DNA of 64,000 nucleotides from Kushneria indalinina DSM 14324 (GTDB taxonomy: Bacteria; Pseudomonadota; Gammaproteobacteria; Pseudomonadales; Halomonadaceae): positions 585,380 to 649,379 of the forward strand of contig NZ_QRDJ01000007.1 in the NCBI RefSeq assembly GCF_003385845.1, in the 5' to 3' direction. The position numbers were made by a program, and so were the translations under genes. A model generated the notes under the pieces. It was given only the letters and a program-made list of their open reading frames with translations. It ran no database searches and was not told the DNA's origin. Shown in pieces: positions 36,597-50,954 of the stretch (position 1 is the stretch's first letter; each line of letters starts with the position of its first letter).

Positions 36597-37958
36597 TCAC
36601 TTGCGATGCGGCGGTGTCCAGCCCTGCTTGTTGATCTGGCGGGCGCGGGCGATGGCCAGTGCCTGGTCGTCGACCGTCTCGGTCACGGTGGAACCGGCAG
36701 CCACCGTGGCGTTATCGCCGATCGTGACCGGGGCGACCAGCGCCGAGTTGGAGCCGATGAACACGCCATGGCCGATCTCGGTGCGGTGCTTGTTGACGCC
36801 ATCGTAGTTGCAGGTAATGGTGCCGGCACCGATGTTGACGCCCTGACCCAGGGTCGCATCACCGATATAGCTCAGATGGTTGATCTTGCTGCCCTCGCCG
36901 ACATGGGCCTTTTTGGTTTCAACAAAATTGCCGATACGCGCCTTTCTTTCCAACCGCGTTCCCGGGCGCAGGCGGGCAAAGGGGCCGATGGCATTGTCGC
37001 CAGCGGTCTCACTGCCCTCGATCATGCTGTGGGCCTCGATGCGCGTCGCGTCACCGATGCTGGCATCACGAATGATGCTGTAGGGGCCGACGTGAACGCC
37101 GTCGCCCAGATGGACCCGACCTTCAAAAATGCAGCCGACATCGATGAAAACGTCCTGACCCACGCTCAGCTCACCGCGCACGTCCAGCCGCTTCGGGTCA
37201 GCAAGGCTCGCCCCTTCACGCATGAGCCTCTCGGCTTCGCGGGACTGATGAACGCGCTCCAGCGCCGAGAGCTGCACCCGGTCGTTGACGCCCTGGACTT
37301 CACTGACCAGCGCCGGCTCGGCCGTGGCCACCTCGACCCCTTCACCGGCCGCCATGGCAATGATGTCGGTCAAATAGTACTCGCCCTGGGCGTTGTCACT
37401 GGACAGCGCCGGCAGCCAGCGCCGCAGCTGATCACCGGTGGCGGCCAGAATACCGGTATTGCACTCATTGATTCCGAGCTGTTCGGATGTGGCATCCTTT
37501 TGCTCGACGATGGCCACGGCCTGCCCCTGATCGTTGCGCACGATGCGCCCGTAGCCGTGCGGGTTGGCCATGGTGACGGTCAAAAGCGCCATGTGCTGCT
37601 CATCGACCCGGTCGACCAGGCTGCTCAGGGTACGGGCCTGAATCATCGGCACGTCACCGTAAAGCACCACCACCGGACCGTCGCCCAGCGCTTCAAGCGT
37701 CTGCGCCACGGCGTGACCGGTGCCGCGCTGTTCAAGCTGATGGGCAAAACTGATGGGCAAATCGGAGAGTGCTGCCTGCACCTGCTCGGCGCCGTGGCCC
37801 ACGACCACATGAAGCCGCGGGGACGAGAACGCCTCCATGGCTGACTCGATGACATGACGCACCATGGGTTTGCCGGCCAGTTCGTGCAGTACCTTGGGCT
37901 TTTGCGAACGCATGCGACTGCCCTGACCGGCAGCCAGAATCACGACATCAATGGACAT
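36597..37958 (-). CDS. glmU: Bifunctional UDP-GlcNAc pyrophosphorylase / glucosamine-1-phosphate acetyltransferase
   Basis: GlmU performs the last two steps to UDP-GlcNAc. The 453-residue protein has an N-terminal nucleotidyltransferase (LAAGQGSRMRSQKPKVLHEL, VLYGDVPMI, about residues 1-230). A left-handed beta-helix acetyltransferase follows (about 250-440; RLRPGTRLERKARIGNFVET, NHLSYIGDATLGQGVNIGAG, CNYDGVNKHRTEIG). It lies between the ATP synthase operon and glmR, with terminators on both sides, so it is its own transcription unit. The ATG at 37958 aligns with known starts. Confidence 0.96.
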   Translation of the reverse strand: MSIDVVILAAGQGSRMRSQKPKVLHELAGKPMVRHVIESAMEAFSSPRLHVVVGHGAEQVQAALSDLPISFAHQLEQRGTGHAVAQTLEALGDGPVVVLYGDVPMIQARTLSSLVDRVDEQHMALLTVTMANPHGYGRIVRNDQGQAVAIVEQKDATSEQLGINECNTGILAATGDQLRRWLPALSSDNAQGEYYLTDIIAMAAGEGVEVATAEPALVSEVQGVNDRVQLSALERVHQSREAERLMREGASLADPKRLDVRGELSVGQDVFIDVGCIFEGRVHLGDGVHVGPYSIIRDASIGDATRIEAHSMIEGSETAGDNAIGPFARLRPGTRLERKARIGNFVETKKAHVGEGSKINHLSYIGDATLGQGVNIGAGTITCNYDGVNKHRTEIGHGVFIGSNSALVAPVTIGDNATVAAGSTVTETVDDQALAIARARQINKQGWTPPHRK

Positions 37959-38108
37959 GAAAGAAGACTCTCCCCCGCGCTGAATGAAAACGATCACCGA
38001 TCATGCACCCGACAGATGACATTTTCTGTCATGGCTGATCACTGCCTTGGCAGACAGTGTATCAGGGCATGAGGCGATCGCATTGGTCCAGATGCGCATG
38101 GCAGTTAC

Positions 38109-38132
38109 AAAAAAGGCGGCCCGAGGGCCGCC
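38109..38132 (-). terminator. Rho-independent terminator of the atp operon
   Basis: On the minus strand GGCGGCCC and GGGCCGCC form a stem with a minimal loop and are followed by six Ts, about 80 bases after the atpC stop. Confidence 0.88.
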
Positions 38133-38212
38133 AACAAAACGCATCCATGACTTGTGGTCATGATGCGACAATCCCGCTTGAGACCGTGTCTTTCAAAACG
38201 CTGCTCTCGAGA

Positions 38213-38638
38213 CTACTGGTTGCCGCGACGGTTGCGCAGCTGGGAGAGGGTACGCAGTCGGGCGGTCGCCGCTTCGATCTCGGCCAGCGCCTGCTGGTAA
38301 TCCATCTCGCCACTTTTGCCCTGCAGGGCCTGACGCGCTTCATCACGCGCCTTTTCGGCTTCGGCGGCATCCAGATCACGGGCACGATCGGCACTGTCGG
38401 CCAGTACGATGACCATGTTCGGCTGCACTTCCAGAAACCCACCGGAGACGAAGAAGACTTCTTCTTCGCCGCCGTCATGGATGATCCGGACCGGACCCGG
38501 CTTCAGCTCCGTCAGCGTCGGCTCATGCCCGCGCAGAATACCCAGCTCGCCCAGCACACTGATCGCTACAACGCGTTCCACTTCGCCGGCGAAGATGTTG
38601 CGCTCCGCGCTGACGATATTGCATTGCATGGTCGCCAT
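38213..38638 (-). CDS. atpC: ATP synthase F1 epsilon subunit
   Basis: This is the central stalk subunit that couples rotation and inhibits ATP hydrolysis. It has 141 residues, with the beta-sandwich at about 1-85 (CNIVSAERNIFAGEVERVVA, FFVSGGFLEVQPN) and the C-terminal helical hairpin (AEAEKARDEARQAL). The usual GILPGHxPLLT turn appears as GILRGHEPTLT, with Arg in place of Pro. It is the last gene of the operon, 12 bases after atpD. Confidence 0.94.
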   Translation of the reverse strand: MATMQCNIVSAERNIFAGEVERVVAISVLGELGILRGHEPTLTELKPGPVRIIHDGGEEEVFFVSGGFLEVQPNMVIVLADSADRARDLDAAEAEKARDEARQALQGKSGEMDYQQALAEIEAATARLRTLSQLRNRRGNQ

Positions 38639-38650
38639 GAGCGCCCCTCC

Positions 38651-40962
<2,312 letters not shown>

Positions 40963-41020
40963 AGCGATATTCTCCTAAGCAATCAGCGCAGGGCGCCCGG
41001 ACCCCGAAGGGTCCGGATCA

Positions 41021-42565
41021 TCAATAGCTCTGCGTCGATTTAAACGATTCAACGCCGTCTTTCAGACCTTGCTGAATGTCCTTGTCGTAGCCGCCGGTGC
41101 TGTTGATCTTCTCCATCAGCTCACCCTGTTCGGTGCGCATGTAATCAAGCAGATCACGTTCGAAATCCAGCACCTTGTCGACCGGTACGTCGGAGAGATA
41201 CCCCTCGTTGGCAGCATAAAGCGAGACGGCCATGTCGGCGATCGACATCGGCGAGTACTGCTTTTGCTTCATCAGTTCGGTGACACGCTGACCGTGCTCG
41301 AGCTGCTTGCGCGTGGCTTCGTCCAGATCGGAGGCAAACTGCGAAAACGCTGCCAGCTCGCGATACTGCGCCAGCGCCAGACGCACACCGCCACCCAGCT
41401 TCTTGATGATCTTGGTCTGGGCACTGCCGCCAACGCGCGACACCGACAGGCCTGCGTTGATGGCCGGGCGAACGCCGGCGTTGAACAGACTGGTTTCCAG
41501 AAAGATCTGACCGTCGGTGATCGAGATCACGTTGGTCGGAACGAACGCCGACACGTCGCCGCCCTGGGTCTCGATGATCGGCAGCGCCGTCAGCGAACCG
41601 GTCTTGCCGGTGACTTCACCGTTGGTAAGCCTTTCCACATACTCGGCGTTGACGCGCGAGGCGCGCTCGAGCAGACGAGAGTGGAGATAGAAGACGTCAC
41701 CCGGATAGGCTTCACGACCCGGCGGACGACGCAGCAGCAGGGAGATCTGGCGGTAGGCCACGGCCTGCTTGGACAGATCGTCATAGACGATCAGGGCATC
41801 TTCACCGCGGTCGCGGAAAAATTCACCCATGGTGCAGCCGGAGTAGGGCGCCAGAAACTGCATGGCAGCCGGGTCGGCGGCGCCGGCGGCGACGATGATG
41901 GTGTGTTCCATCGCGCCGTGCTCTTCGAGCTTTCTGACCACGTTGGCAATGGTCGACTGCTTCTGACCGATCGCCACATAGACACAGGTGATGCCCTTGC
42001 CCTTCTGGTTGATGATCGCATCGATGGCGATGGCCGACTTGCCGATCTGGCGGTCACCGATGATCAGCTCACGCTGACCGCGACCGATCGGTACCATGGC
42101 ATCGATCGATTTCAGGCCGGTCTGGACCGGCTGGTCAACGCCCTGACGGGAGATAACGCCCGGAGCCACCTTTTCAACGGCGTCCGTCTCGGTGGTGTTG
42201 ATATCGCCCTTGCCATCGATGGCGTTACCGAGCGCATCAACAACACGACCGACCAGTTCGCGGCCGACCGGTACTTCCAGGATGCGACCGGTGCACTTGC
42301 CCGTCATACCTTCCTGAAGCTGTTGATAGTCGCCCAGTACCACGACGCCGACGCTGTCGCGCTCCAGGTTGAGCACCATGCCGAAGACATCGTTGGGGAA
42401 TTCAATCATTTCCCCGAACATGGCATCAGCCAGTCCGTGGATGCGCACGATGCCGTCGGCCACGCCGACGATGGTGCCTTCATTGCGCGCCTGTGCATCA
42501 AGGTCGAGATTCTCGATCCGGCCCTTGATGATGTCGCTGATTTCGGAAGGATTCAGTTGCTGCAT
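41021..42565 (-). CDS. atpA: ATP synthase F1 alpha subunit
   Basis: This is the regulatory, non-catalytic nucleotide-binding subunit. It has 514 residues, with [17 protein letters not shown] as the N-terminal stalk contact, the P-loop [20 protein letters not shown], the family signature [17 protein letters not shown], and a helical C-terminus. It is encoded between atpH and atpG. The length and motifs are typical. Confidence 0.97.
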   Translation of the reverse strand: MQQLNPSEISDIIKGRIENLDLDAQARNEGTIVGVADGIVRIHGLADAMFGEMIEFPNDVFGMVLNLERDSVGVVVLGDYQQLQEGMTGKCTGRILEVPVGRELVGRVVDALGNAIDGKGDINTTETDAVEKVAPGVISRQGVDQPVQTGLKSIDAMVPIGRGQRELIIGDRQIGKSAIAIDAIINQKGKGITCVYVAIGQKQSTIANVVRKLEEHGAMEHTIIVAAGAADPAAMQFLAPYSGCTMGEFFRDRGEDALIVYDDLSKQAVAYRQISLLLRRPPGREAYPGDVFYLHSRLLERASRVNAEYVERLTNGEVTGKTGSLTALPIIETQGGDVSAFVPTNVISITDGQIFLETSLFNAGVRPAINAGLSVSRVGGSAQTKIIKKLGGGVRLALAQYRELAAFSQFASDLDEATRKQLEHGQRVTELMKQKQYSPMSIADMAVSLYAANEGYLSDVPVDKVLDFERDLLDYMRTEQGELMEKINSTGGYDKDIQQGLKDGVESFKSTQSY

Positions 42566-42581
42566 GCCATGTCCCTCGACT

Positions 42582-43118
42582 TCAGTGGTTCAGGATGCTG
42601 GAAAGCCGTGCCAGTCGTCCACGCGCCGATCCATCGATAACGGTATCGCCGGCACGAATGACGACGCCGCCCAGCAGCGTCTCGTCCACGGAAGTGGTGA
42701 TCGTGATTTCGCGATTCAGACGCCGCTTGAGCGCCTGTGCGAGCTTGTCTTTTTGTGCCTCGTCCAGCGGCCGGGCCGAGACGATCTCGACGCTGACACG
42801 CCTTTCAAACTCGGCGCGCTCAGCCTCGAAAAGATCACTCAGCGATGCCAGAGCCGGCAAACGCTGCTGTCGGGCCAGCACCATCAGGAAATTGGCGCCA
42901 CGTTCAGGGAGCAGTTCTTCAAGCAGATCAATGAAGACCTGTCCCTTGTCACCCGGTGTACGCTGCGGATCCACGAGCAGTCGTTCAATGCGCTCGTCAC
43001 CGGTCAGACGTGCCGCCTCGGCCAGCATCGCTGACCAGGCGTCCAGCGCGCTGTCTTCTCTGGCCAGCTCGAAAGCGGCCCTTGCATAGGGACGTGCCTG
43101 CGTGATGTGGTCTGACAT
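42582..43118 (-). CDS. atpH: ATP synthase F1 delta subunit
   Basis: This is the peripheral stalk subunit that joins b2 to the alpha subunit. It has 178 residues, with the N-terminal six-helix domain ([20 protein letters not shown]) and the C-terminal signature [20 protein letters not shown], followed by [10 protein letters not shown]. It starts 11 bases after atpF. Confidence 0.95.
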   Translation of the reverse strand: MSDHITQARPYARAAFELAREDSALDAWSAMLAEAARLTGDERIERLLVDPQRTPGDKGQVFIDLLEELLPERGANFLMVLARQQRLPALASLSDLFEAERAEFERRVSVEIVSARPLDEAQKDKLAQALKRRLNREITITTSVDETLLGGVVIRAGDTVIDGSARGRLARLSSILNH

Positions 43119-43129
43119 GTGGCGTTTCC

Positions 43130-43600
43130 TCAGAGCTCTTCAGCGAGTCGATCAACCATCTCACGATGCTTCTTTTCGTCGATGGAGGACTCGAGAATGC
43201 GTTCGGCACCCTGAATGGCCAGTGTTGCCACCTGAGCACGCAGTTCGCTCTTGGCCTGCTGAATCTCGCTGTCAATCTCGCTGCGAGCATTGGCAATCAT
43301 GCGCTCACCTTCGGCGCGGGCATCATTGCGTGCTTCCTCGATCATCTGATTGGCACGGGCACGCGTATTATCGAGAATGCGAGCGGCTTCCTCACGGCTT
43401 TCACGCAGCGTTTCCTCAGCCTGTTCATTGGCCTTGTGCAGCTCGGCGCGAGCCCGGTCGGCCTCTTCAAGACCGTCCTGAATGCGCTGCTGACGCTCGG
43501 TGAGTGCCTGCGTGATCGGAGGCCACACATATTTCATGCAGAACCAGACAAAGATCGCAAAGGCGATCATCTGTCCGATAAGCGTCATATTGATATTCAC
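43130..43600 (-). CDS. atpF: ATP synthase Fo subunit b
   Basis: This is the peripheral stalk. The 156-residue protein has one N-terminal membrane helix ([20 protein letters not shown], then YVWPPI). A long charged alpha-helix, rich in Ala, Glu and Arg over residues 30-140, dimerises outside the membrane. The length matches E. coli subunit b. Confidence 0.95.
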   Translation of the reverse strand: MNINMTLIGQMIAFAIFVWFCMKYVWPPITQALTERQQRIQDGLEEADRARAELHKANEQAEETLRESREEAARILDNTRARANQMIEEARNDARAEGERMIANARSEIDSEIQQAKSELRAQVATLAIQGAERILESSIDEKKHREMVDRLAEEL

Positions 43601-43678
43601 GCGGATCTACCTCCTGCGGGTTCGTAGTGGCCGAAAACGGCGACACCGAGCACAAGGGGCCCGGCGTACAGCGTTGAC

Positions 43679-43921
<243 letters not shown>

Positions 43922-43976
43922 TCAGTTTTTTCAGACAAGGGGTAAAAGGGTTTTGAAGCGTATCTTGTTATTGGAT

Positions 43977-45229
<1,253 letters not shown>

Positions 45230-45426
45230 TGATTTTATGCATTCCCGAAATATTCGACTCATTGCGCCAGGCAGGCGGATTATAAGGAAGCCCCCCGGTC
45301 GCTTCAATGTCACAGGCATCGAAAATCGCAGGTTTTAAGCTCATCTGCACCAAAAGCGGCTCGATCCTGTGTCAAAGCGTCGCAGTTTACAACACTGGAT
45401 TAAGCCGTATTTAAGCGCACATGGCC

Positions 45427-46350
45427 TCAGCGAATGTGCGAAAGAATACCATCAAGCTCATCGAGGCTTGTGTAACGAATCGTCAGACTGCCCTTGCCGG
45501 TCTTGCCATGACTGATCTGTACGCGGGCTCCCAGCAGTTCCGCCAGCTGATTTTCCAGACTGCCCACATCGCCCGAGGGTTTGTCGGATGGCTTTTTGCT
45601 GTCCGGCGCGGCCTGTGCATATTTTTTGACCAGCGCCTCGGTCTGGCGCACGGTCAGACCGCGTTCGACCACCTCGCGCGCCGCCTGTCGCTGCTTGTTG
45701 CCCTTGAGACCCAGCAGGGCTCTGGCGTGTCCGACATCCATGTCGCCGCGCTCCAGCAGCGTCTGGACATCGTCTTCAAGCGCCAAAAGCCGGAGCATGT
45801 TGGCGATCTGACCGCGCGAGCGCCCCACGGCATCGGCCGTTTGCTGCTGGGTCAGGGAAAATTCATCCATCAGCCGCTTGAGGGCGATGGTTTCCTCGAT
45901 GGGATTGAGGTCTTCACGCTGGATGTTTTCGATCAGCGCCAGAGCCAGCGCGGTTTCATCGTCAAGCTCGCGCACCACCGCCGGAATGACGTCCAGCTCG
46001 GCCATTTGCGCGGCGCGCCAGCGGCGTTCGCCGGCGATGATCTCATAGCGGGCGTCACTGCCCTCGGGCAGAGGGCGCACCACGATGGGCTGCATAACGC
46101 CGCGGGTTCGAATCGAGGCGGCCAGCTCTTCAAGTCGCTCGGGCTGCATTTCGCGACGCGGCTGATAGCGTCCGCGCGTAAGTTCTGCCAGCGGCAGGCG
46201 CTCAAGGCGTTCGCGGCTGTCGATCAGGGGAGATGCAGTTACTGCCGCCCCGGCAGAACCACCCTCGGGGTCCTGGGTCTGTGAACGCTGCCGGGCACCG
46301 GCGCCAATCAGTGCGTCCAGTCCTCTTCCGAGTGCGCGTTTACGCGTCAT
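45427..46350 (-). CDS. parB: Chromosome partitioning protein ParB
   Basis: ParB is a CTP-dependent clamp that loads at parS sites and spreads to form the centromere complex. The 307-residue protein starts RKRALGRGLDALIGAG and has the CTP-binding/N-terminal motifs LTRGRYQPRREMQPERLEEL, RPLPEGSDARYEIIAGERRW and AQMAEL. A helix-turn-helix follows (EFSLTQQQTADAVGRSRGQI, ANMLRLLAL), then a C-terminal dimer region. The ATG at 46350 has GAGGAAC upstream. I found no convincing parS in the window. Confidence 0.95.
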   Translation of the reverse strand: MTRKRALGRGLDALIGAGARQRSQTQDPEGGSAGAAVTASPLIDSRERLERLPLAELTRGRYQPRREMQPERLEELAASIRTRGVMQPIVVRPLPEGSDARYEIIAGERRWRAAQMAELDVIPAVVRELDDETALALALIENIQREDLNPIEETIALKRLMDEFSLTQQQTADAVGRSRGQIANMLRLLALEDDVQTLLERGDMDVGHARALLGLKGNKQRQAAREVVERGLTVRQTEALVKKYAQAAPDSKKPSDKPSGDVGSLENQLAELLGARVQISHGKTGKGSLTIRYTSLDELDGILSHIR

Positions 46351-46455
46351 GAACAGTTCCTCGTTCAGGCCATGCGAAAGTAACAACACGCGCCGACGCA
46401 GCAAGCGTCGGCGCTCAAGGGTCGATCCATCGTCAGTGTTCCAGAGCTTTCCGGA

Positions 46456-47226
46456 CTACAGCGACAGCTTGCCAATCAGTTCCTTGGCCAGTACCCGGTA
46501 GGCGTGAGCGCCACGGGACATGCGTGCGTAGCGGTTGACCGGCAGACCATGGCTGGGCGCTTCGGCCAGACGGACATTGCGGGGAATGGCCGTTTTCAGC
46601 AGGTCGTCACCGAAATAGTCCGACAGCTGCTTGCTGACATCCCGGGTCAGGCTGTTGCGGTTATCAAACATGGTTCGCACGATGCCGTCCAGGGCCAGCG
46701 CCGGATTGACGCTGTCGCGAATCTGCTCGACGGTATCCAGCAGTGCCGACAGCCCCTCAAGGGCATAAAACTCGCACTGCAGGGGGATCAAAACGCCGTG
46801 GGCCGAAGTCAGGGCGTTGACGGTCAGCATGTTCAGCGAGGGGGGGCAGTCGATCAGAACCACATCGAAACGGTCGGCCACGGTCTCTATGGCGCGGTCC
46901 AGACAGCGCTCGCGGCCCTCGCGTTCGAGAAGATCGACCTCGGCGGCGGTGAGATCTCCGTTGGCGGGCAGCAGCTGATAGCCGGCGTTGGGACAGTCCA
47001 CGATTGCATCGGATGCCGAAATCTCGTCAAGCAGCACATCCAGCGAGCCGCCGTTGGCCAGCGCATGCTTGTCGATACCGCTGCCCATGGTGGCGTGGCC
47101 CTGCGGGTCCATGTCCACCAGCAGCACCCGTTTTTTCAGCGAGGCCAGGGCGGCCGCCAGGTTGACGGCGGTCGTGGTCTTGCCGACGCCACCCTTCTGG
47201 TTGGTCAGCGCAATGATCCGGGTCAA
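46456..47226 (-). CDS. parA: Chromosome partitioning ATPase ParA
   Basis: This is a 256-residue MinD/ParA ATPase with the deviant Walker motif NQKGGVGKTTTAVNLAAAL near the N-terminus, VDMDPQGHATMGSG, and the Walker B-like DVVLIDCPPSLNMLTVNAL. It moves the ParB-parS complex on the nucleoid. Translation begins at TTG (47226), which is preceded by AAGGAAC; no in-frame ATG lies nearby upstream. It sits between rsmG and parB close to the predicted origin, the usual location. Confidence 0.95.
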   Translation of the reverse strand: MTRIIALTNQKGGVGKTTTAVNLAAALASLKKRVLLVDMDPQGHATMGSGIDKHALANGGSLDVLLDEISASDAIVDCPNAGYQLLPANGDLTAAEVDLLEREGRERCLDRAIETVADRFDVVLIDCPPSLNMLTVNALTSAHGVLIPLQCEFYALEGLSALLDTVEQIRDSVNPALALDGIVRTMFDNRNSLTRDVSKQLSDYFGDDLLKTAIPRNVRLAEAPSHGLPVNRYARMSRGAHAYRVLAKELIGKLSL

Positions 47227-47261
47227 GAGAGAGTTCCTTGTGTATTGATCGCTGAGCCCTG

Positions 47262-47879
47262 TCAGGCGATGTCCATTTTCAACAGATGACGCTGGGCCTG
47301 TTCACCGGGAATGTCCAGCGGCCATGTCTGGACCAGCCTGACATCGTCGGGCAACGTAATGTCATCCACGCGCCCCGCCATGGCCAGCCAGTGTCCGCCT
47401 TCGGCCAGAAGCGCGCGCGTCAGATCGACAAACTCCGACGGGGCGGCAAAGGCACGGCTGGTGATCTGCTCGAAGCTAACCCCGGCCAGCGCCTCGACCC
47501 GGTCGTGTACGGGGGTGACGTTGTCAAGGCCCAGCTCAAAGGCCACCTGACGCTGGAATCGAATCTTCTTGCCGTTGCTGTCGATGGAGGTCAGGGCAAT
47601 GTCGGGGCGCATGATGGCGACCACGATGCCCGGCAGACCGGCACCGCTGCCGACATCCAGCAGCCTCGGGCCTTCGATCCAGGGCAGGATCGCCAGACTG
47701 TCCAGCAGATGGCGCGTCACCATCGTGTCGATATCGCGCACGGCGGTGAGGTTATAGGCCCGATTCCACTTGTGCAACAGCGTCACAAAGGCCAGCAGCC
47801 GGTCACGAACGCCGCCTTCAACGCTCAGGTTCAGGGCCGTCAGGCCGTCATCAAGACGACGCTCGATACCGCCGGTCAT
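47262..47879 (-). CDS. rsmG: 16S rRNA (guanine-N7) methyltransferase RsmG
   Basis: RsmG methylates G527 of 16S rRNA using S-adenosylmethionine. The 205-residue protein contains the substrate-side segment [20 protein letters not shown], the cofactor loop [34 protein letters not shown], and the catalytic region [15 protein letters not shown]. Its ATG overlaps the mnmG stop by four bases, forming the classic gidA-gidB pair. Confidence 0.95.
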   Translation of the reverse strand: MTGGIERRLDDGLTALNLSVEGGVRDRLLAFVTLLHKWNRAYNLTAVRDIDTMVTRHLLDSLAILPWIEGPRLLDVGSGAGLPGIVVAIMRPDIALTSIDSNGKKIRFQRQVAFELGLDNVTPVHDRVEALAGVSFEQITSRAFAAPSEFVDLTRALLAEGGHWLAMAGRVDDITLPDDVRLVQTWPLDIPGEQAQRHLLKMDIA

Positions 47880-49768
47880 GAGGCGTTAGCCCTGGCCTTG
47901 TGCGCGCTGCCGCGCTTTTTGAGATGGATCAGCAGCATTGAGATGGCCGCTGGCGTCACCCCCGGGATGCGCCCGGCCTCGGCCAGCGTTTCGGGTCGCG
48001 CTGCCTTGAGCTTCTGGCGGATCTCGCTGGAGAGGCCGTCGATACGATCGTACTCGAGCGTGTCCGGCAACCGGGTGGCCTCGTGGCGCTTGAGCTTGTC
48101 GATCTCTTCGCTCTGGCGGTCGATGTAGCCCTGATACTTGGCCTGAATCTGGACCTGCTCGCGCACCAGCGGATCCTGCGCGGCTCCGTCGGCCAGCGGC
48201 GCGATGTCGTCATAGGTCAGCTCGGGGCGACGCAGCAGATCGCTCAGGCGATGTTCCCGCGAGAGTTTACCCACCCGGTCGTAGAGGCTTTTGGCCGCGT
48301 CGCTGCTCGGCTGAATCCAGGTGTGATCGATGCGCTCGCGCTCGGTCTCGATGGCCTCGCGCTTTTGCTGGAAGGCGTTATAGCGCGTGTCATCCACCAG
48401 ACCCAGCTGACGACCAGTCTCGGTCAGACGCAGATCGGCGTTGTCCTCGCGCAGCAGCAGACGATACTCCGCTCGCGAGGTAAACATCCGGTAAGGCTCC
48501 TGGGTGCCCATGCGGATCAGGTCATCCACCATCACACCGATGTAGGCCTCATCGCGCCGCGGCCACCAGGCCTCGAGCCCCTTCACGCGCCGGGCGGCAT
48601 TGAGGCCGGCCAGCAGTCCTTGGGCCGCCGCTTCCTCATAGCCAGTGGTGCCGTTGATCTGGCCGGCAAACCACAGGTTATGGATCACCTTCGTTTCCAG
48701 CGAATGCTTCAGATCCTGCGGATCGAAGAAGTCGTACTCGATGGCATAGCCCGGGCGCACGATGTGAGCGCGCTCCAGCCCTTCCATCGAGCGCACCAGA
48801 GAGAGCTGCACATCAAAGGGCAGTGATGTCGAAATGCCGTTGGGATAGAGCTCATGAGTATCGAGCCCCTCCGGTTCGATAAAGACCTGGTGGCTCTGCT
48901 TGTCTGCAAAGCGATGAATCTTGTCCTCGATCGACGGACAGTAGCGCGGCCCGGTGCTGTCGATGACACCAGAGTACATCGGTGAGCGATCCAGATTGGC
49001 GCGGATGATGTCGTGAGTGCGTTCGTTGGTGTGTGCGATGAAGCAGCTCACCTGATCGGGATGCATGTCACGGCGCCCCATGTAGGACATCACCGGACGG
49101 GGGGTGTCACCGGGCTGTTCGGCCAGTTTCGAGAAATCGACCGTTTTGGCATCCAGACGCGGCGGCGTGCCGGTTTTCAGCCGTGCTACTCGCAGGGGCT
49201 GCTCACGCAGGCGCGCAGCCAGTGCATTGGAGGCAGGATCCCCTGAACGACCGCCGCTGTGATGTTCCATGCCGATGTGAATCACGCCGCCCAGGAAGGT
49301 ACCGGTACACAGCACCACGGTCTCGGCCATGAAACGGATACCGCCCTGGGTCAGCACACCGCGCACCGTGTCGCCTTCCACGATCAGATCGTCAGCGGCC
49401 TGGGCAAAGATCGACAGGTTGGGCTGGTTTTCAAGGATATGGCGGATGGCTGCCTTGTAGCGCACGCGATCGGCCTGGGCACGGGTGGCACGCACGGCCG
49501 GTCCCTTGCGGGAATTGAGCGTTCGAAACTGGATGCCGCCCTGGTCGGTAGCCAGCGCCATGGCACCGCCAAGCGCATCAATTTCCTTGACCAGATGACT
49601 CTTGCCGATCCCGCCGATGGCCGGATTACAGGACATCTGTCCCAGCGTTTCGATGTTGTGACTGAGCAGCAGGGTCTGGCAGCCCATGCGAGCGGCGGCC
49701 AGTGCGGCTTCGGTACCCGCATGACCACCGCCGATGACAATAACGTCAAAGCGGTCCGGATAATCCAC
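47876..49768 (-). CDS. mnmG: tRNA uridine-5-carboxymethylaminomethyl modification enzyme MnmG
   Basis: MnmG works with MnmE to modify U34 in several tRNAs. The 630-residue flavoprotein has the FAD motif [20 protein letters not shown], the signature [18 protein letters not shown], the block [20 protein letters not shown], and the C-terminal helical domain ([20 protein letters not shown]). Translation starts at GTG (49768), with GAGG about eight bases upstream. Its position beside an AT-rich region with DnaA boxes is as in E. coli and Vibrio. Confidence 0.96.
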   Translation of the reverse strand: MDYPDRFDVIVIGGGHAGTEAALAAARMGCQTLLLSHNIETLGQMSCNPAIGGIGKSHLVKEIDALGGAMALATDQGGIQFRTLNSRKGPAVRATRAQADRVRYKAAIRHILENQPNLSIFAQAADDLIVEGDTVRGVLTQGGIRFMAETVVLCTGTFLGGVIHIGMEHHSGGRSGDPASNALAARLREQPLRVARLKTGTPPRLDAKTVDFSKLAEQPGDTPRPVMSYMGRRDMHPDQVSCFIAHTNERTHDIIRANLDRSPMYSGVIDSTGPRYCPSIEDKIHRFADKQSHQVFIEPEGLDTHELYPNGISTSLPFDVQLSLVRSMEGLERAHIVRPGYAIEYDFFDPQDLKHSLETKVIHNLWFAGQINGTTGYEEAAAQGLLAGLNAARRVKGLEAWWPRRDEAYIGVMVDDLIRMGTQEPYRMFTSRAEYRLLLREDNADLRLTETGRQLGLVDDTRYNAFQQKREAIETERERIDHTWIQPSSDAAKSLYDRVGKLSREHRLSDLLRRPELTYDDIAPLADGAAQDPLVREQVQIQAKYQGYIDRQSEEIDKLKRHEATRLPDTLEYDRIDGLSSEIRQKLKAARPETLAEAGRIPGVTPAAISMLLIHLKKRGSAHKARANAS

Positions 49769-49849
49769 GTGAAAAACCTCGAGGGGTTGAAGATGAACGT
49801 GACACCCGACTGATCAGCGCGTGTCGATACCCACATGCCCGTGAAGGGG

Positions 49850-50300
49850 GCTGGGGATAAGCCGTATTGAATGGCGCGCATTATAACGTGGCTGTGAGTA
49901 AGCGTCAGGGTTTTCCACACATGGATTTTCTCCGGAGAGAAAGTCATTCATTAATAAAATGGTCTTTTAAATAAGAAGTTCTGTTGTGGTTATGATTATT
50001 GGTGAAGCCACTTTCTGTGGAAAAGCGATGTTTCCTCTTGGAAAACAGATTTCTGGGATGTGACTGGAAGCTCGGGAAAGCTGCGTGCTTCCCTGGGGCA
50101 GGCCCTGTACGAGGTGTGCATAACCGGGTGACTTACCCACAGCTCGATTTATCCCCGTCTCGTCAACCGGGCTCAGGGCCAGTTCTCCCCGCAGTCATCA
50201 AGAAAGGCACCAGGGCGTGGAAAAAGGGAAAGGCTCCCGCGTGTGGCGGGCTGTAGCGCAGAGGAAGCAAAAGGGCGCGGATTATTATCCACAGGGGGAG
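49850..50300. other. oriC: Probable chromosomal replication origin (oriC)
   Basis: This non-coding region between mnmG and erpA carries DnaA-box-like sequences on both strands: TTATCCACA at 50285-50293 (+, perfect), TTATGCACA at 50115-50123 (-), TTTTCCACA at 49911-49919 (+) and at 50016-50024 (-), TTACCCACA at 50133-50141 (+), and TTATCCCCA at 49852-49860 (-). A stretch at 49943-50002 with 16 G/C in 60 bases is a good unwinding element. Gene orientation changes here: nearly all genes to the left for 30 kb are on the minus strand, and most to the right are on the plus strand. parAB lie close by. dnaA itself is not in the window. Confidence 0.8.
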
Positions 50301-50337
50301 TGAGGCAAAAAAATTGGCGAGAGTGCGCAAATGGGCA

Positions 50338-50371
50338 TAAAAAAGGCGTCTTTCAGAAGCTGACAGACGCC
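50338..50371 (-). terminator. Rho-independent terminator of erpA
   Basis: On the minus strand GGCGTCT and AGACGCC form a seven-base-pair stem around a 13-base loop, followed by six Ts, 20 bases after the erpA stop. It would also keep erpA transcription out of the origin. Confidence 0.85.
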
Positions 50372-50390
50372 CGAAGATCGCCAGGGGGCA

Positions 50391-50744
50391 TCAGACTGTA
50401 AAGGATGCACCACAGCCACAGGTCGTGGTGGCATTGGGGTTTTTGATCAAAAAGCGGGCCCCTGCCAGACCGGTTTCGAAATCGACCGTGGAACCAACCA
50501 GATATTGATAGCTCAGCGGGTCGATCACCATGGCAACATCGCCATTTTCGACAACGGTGTCGTCTTCGCCGACGGTTTCTGCAAAATCGAAACCGTACTG
50601 AAAGCCCGAACAACCGCCTCCCGTTACGTAGACGCGCAGTTTCAGGGCCGGGTTGCTTTCTTCTTCTATCAGCGCCCTGACTCTGCCTGCAGCGGCATCG
50701 GTAAAGACAAGCGGGGTCGGAACAAAGGATTCTGCTCCGCTCAT
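50391..50744 (-). CDS. erpA: Iron-sulfur cluster insertion protein ErpA
   Basis: This is a 117-residue A-type carrier that delivers [4Fe-4S] or [2Fe-2S] clusters to apoproteins. The three conserved cysteines are visible in [17 protein letters not shown] and in the C-terminal TTCGCGASF. The ATG at 50744 is preceded by AAAGGAGG, an excellent ribosome site, whereas an earlier in-frame start is not. It is the only minus-strand gene on the right side of the predicted origin before 57.7 kb. Confidence 0.93.
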   Translation of the reverse strand: MSGAESFVPTPLVFTDAAAGRVRALIEEESNPALKLRVYVTGGGCSGFQYGFDFAETVGEDDTVVENGDVAMVIDPLSYQYLVGSTVDFETGLAGARFLIKNPNATTTCGCGASFTV

Positions 50745-50954
50745 CGCGGCCTCCTTTAGAGATGACACGTATGATACGTGTCAGGAATGGATCAGCACGA
50801 TGGCTGTCATGGATCCCATTATCGACACCCCCCCAGCCGGCGGTCAACCGGCATGCGCTGGGCGGTGATCATCAAGAGTGACAGATAAAAACAGTGATAG
50901 GCTGATAGGCGTGGTGTCCCATGACCCCGTTATTCCGCCGTTGGGGAGAAAAGC

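Noticed and set aside
49745-49765. Possible parS site containing CACGTG near mnmG
   Set aside because: Only the central CACGTG and a few flanking bases match the parS consensus, and the sequence is explained by the mnmG start region. No convincing parS was found elsewhere by eye.
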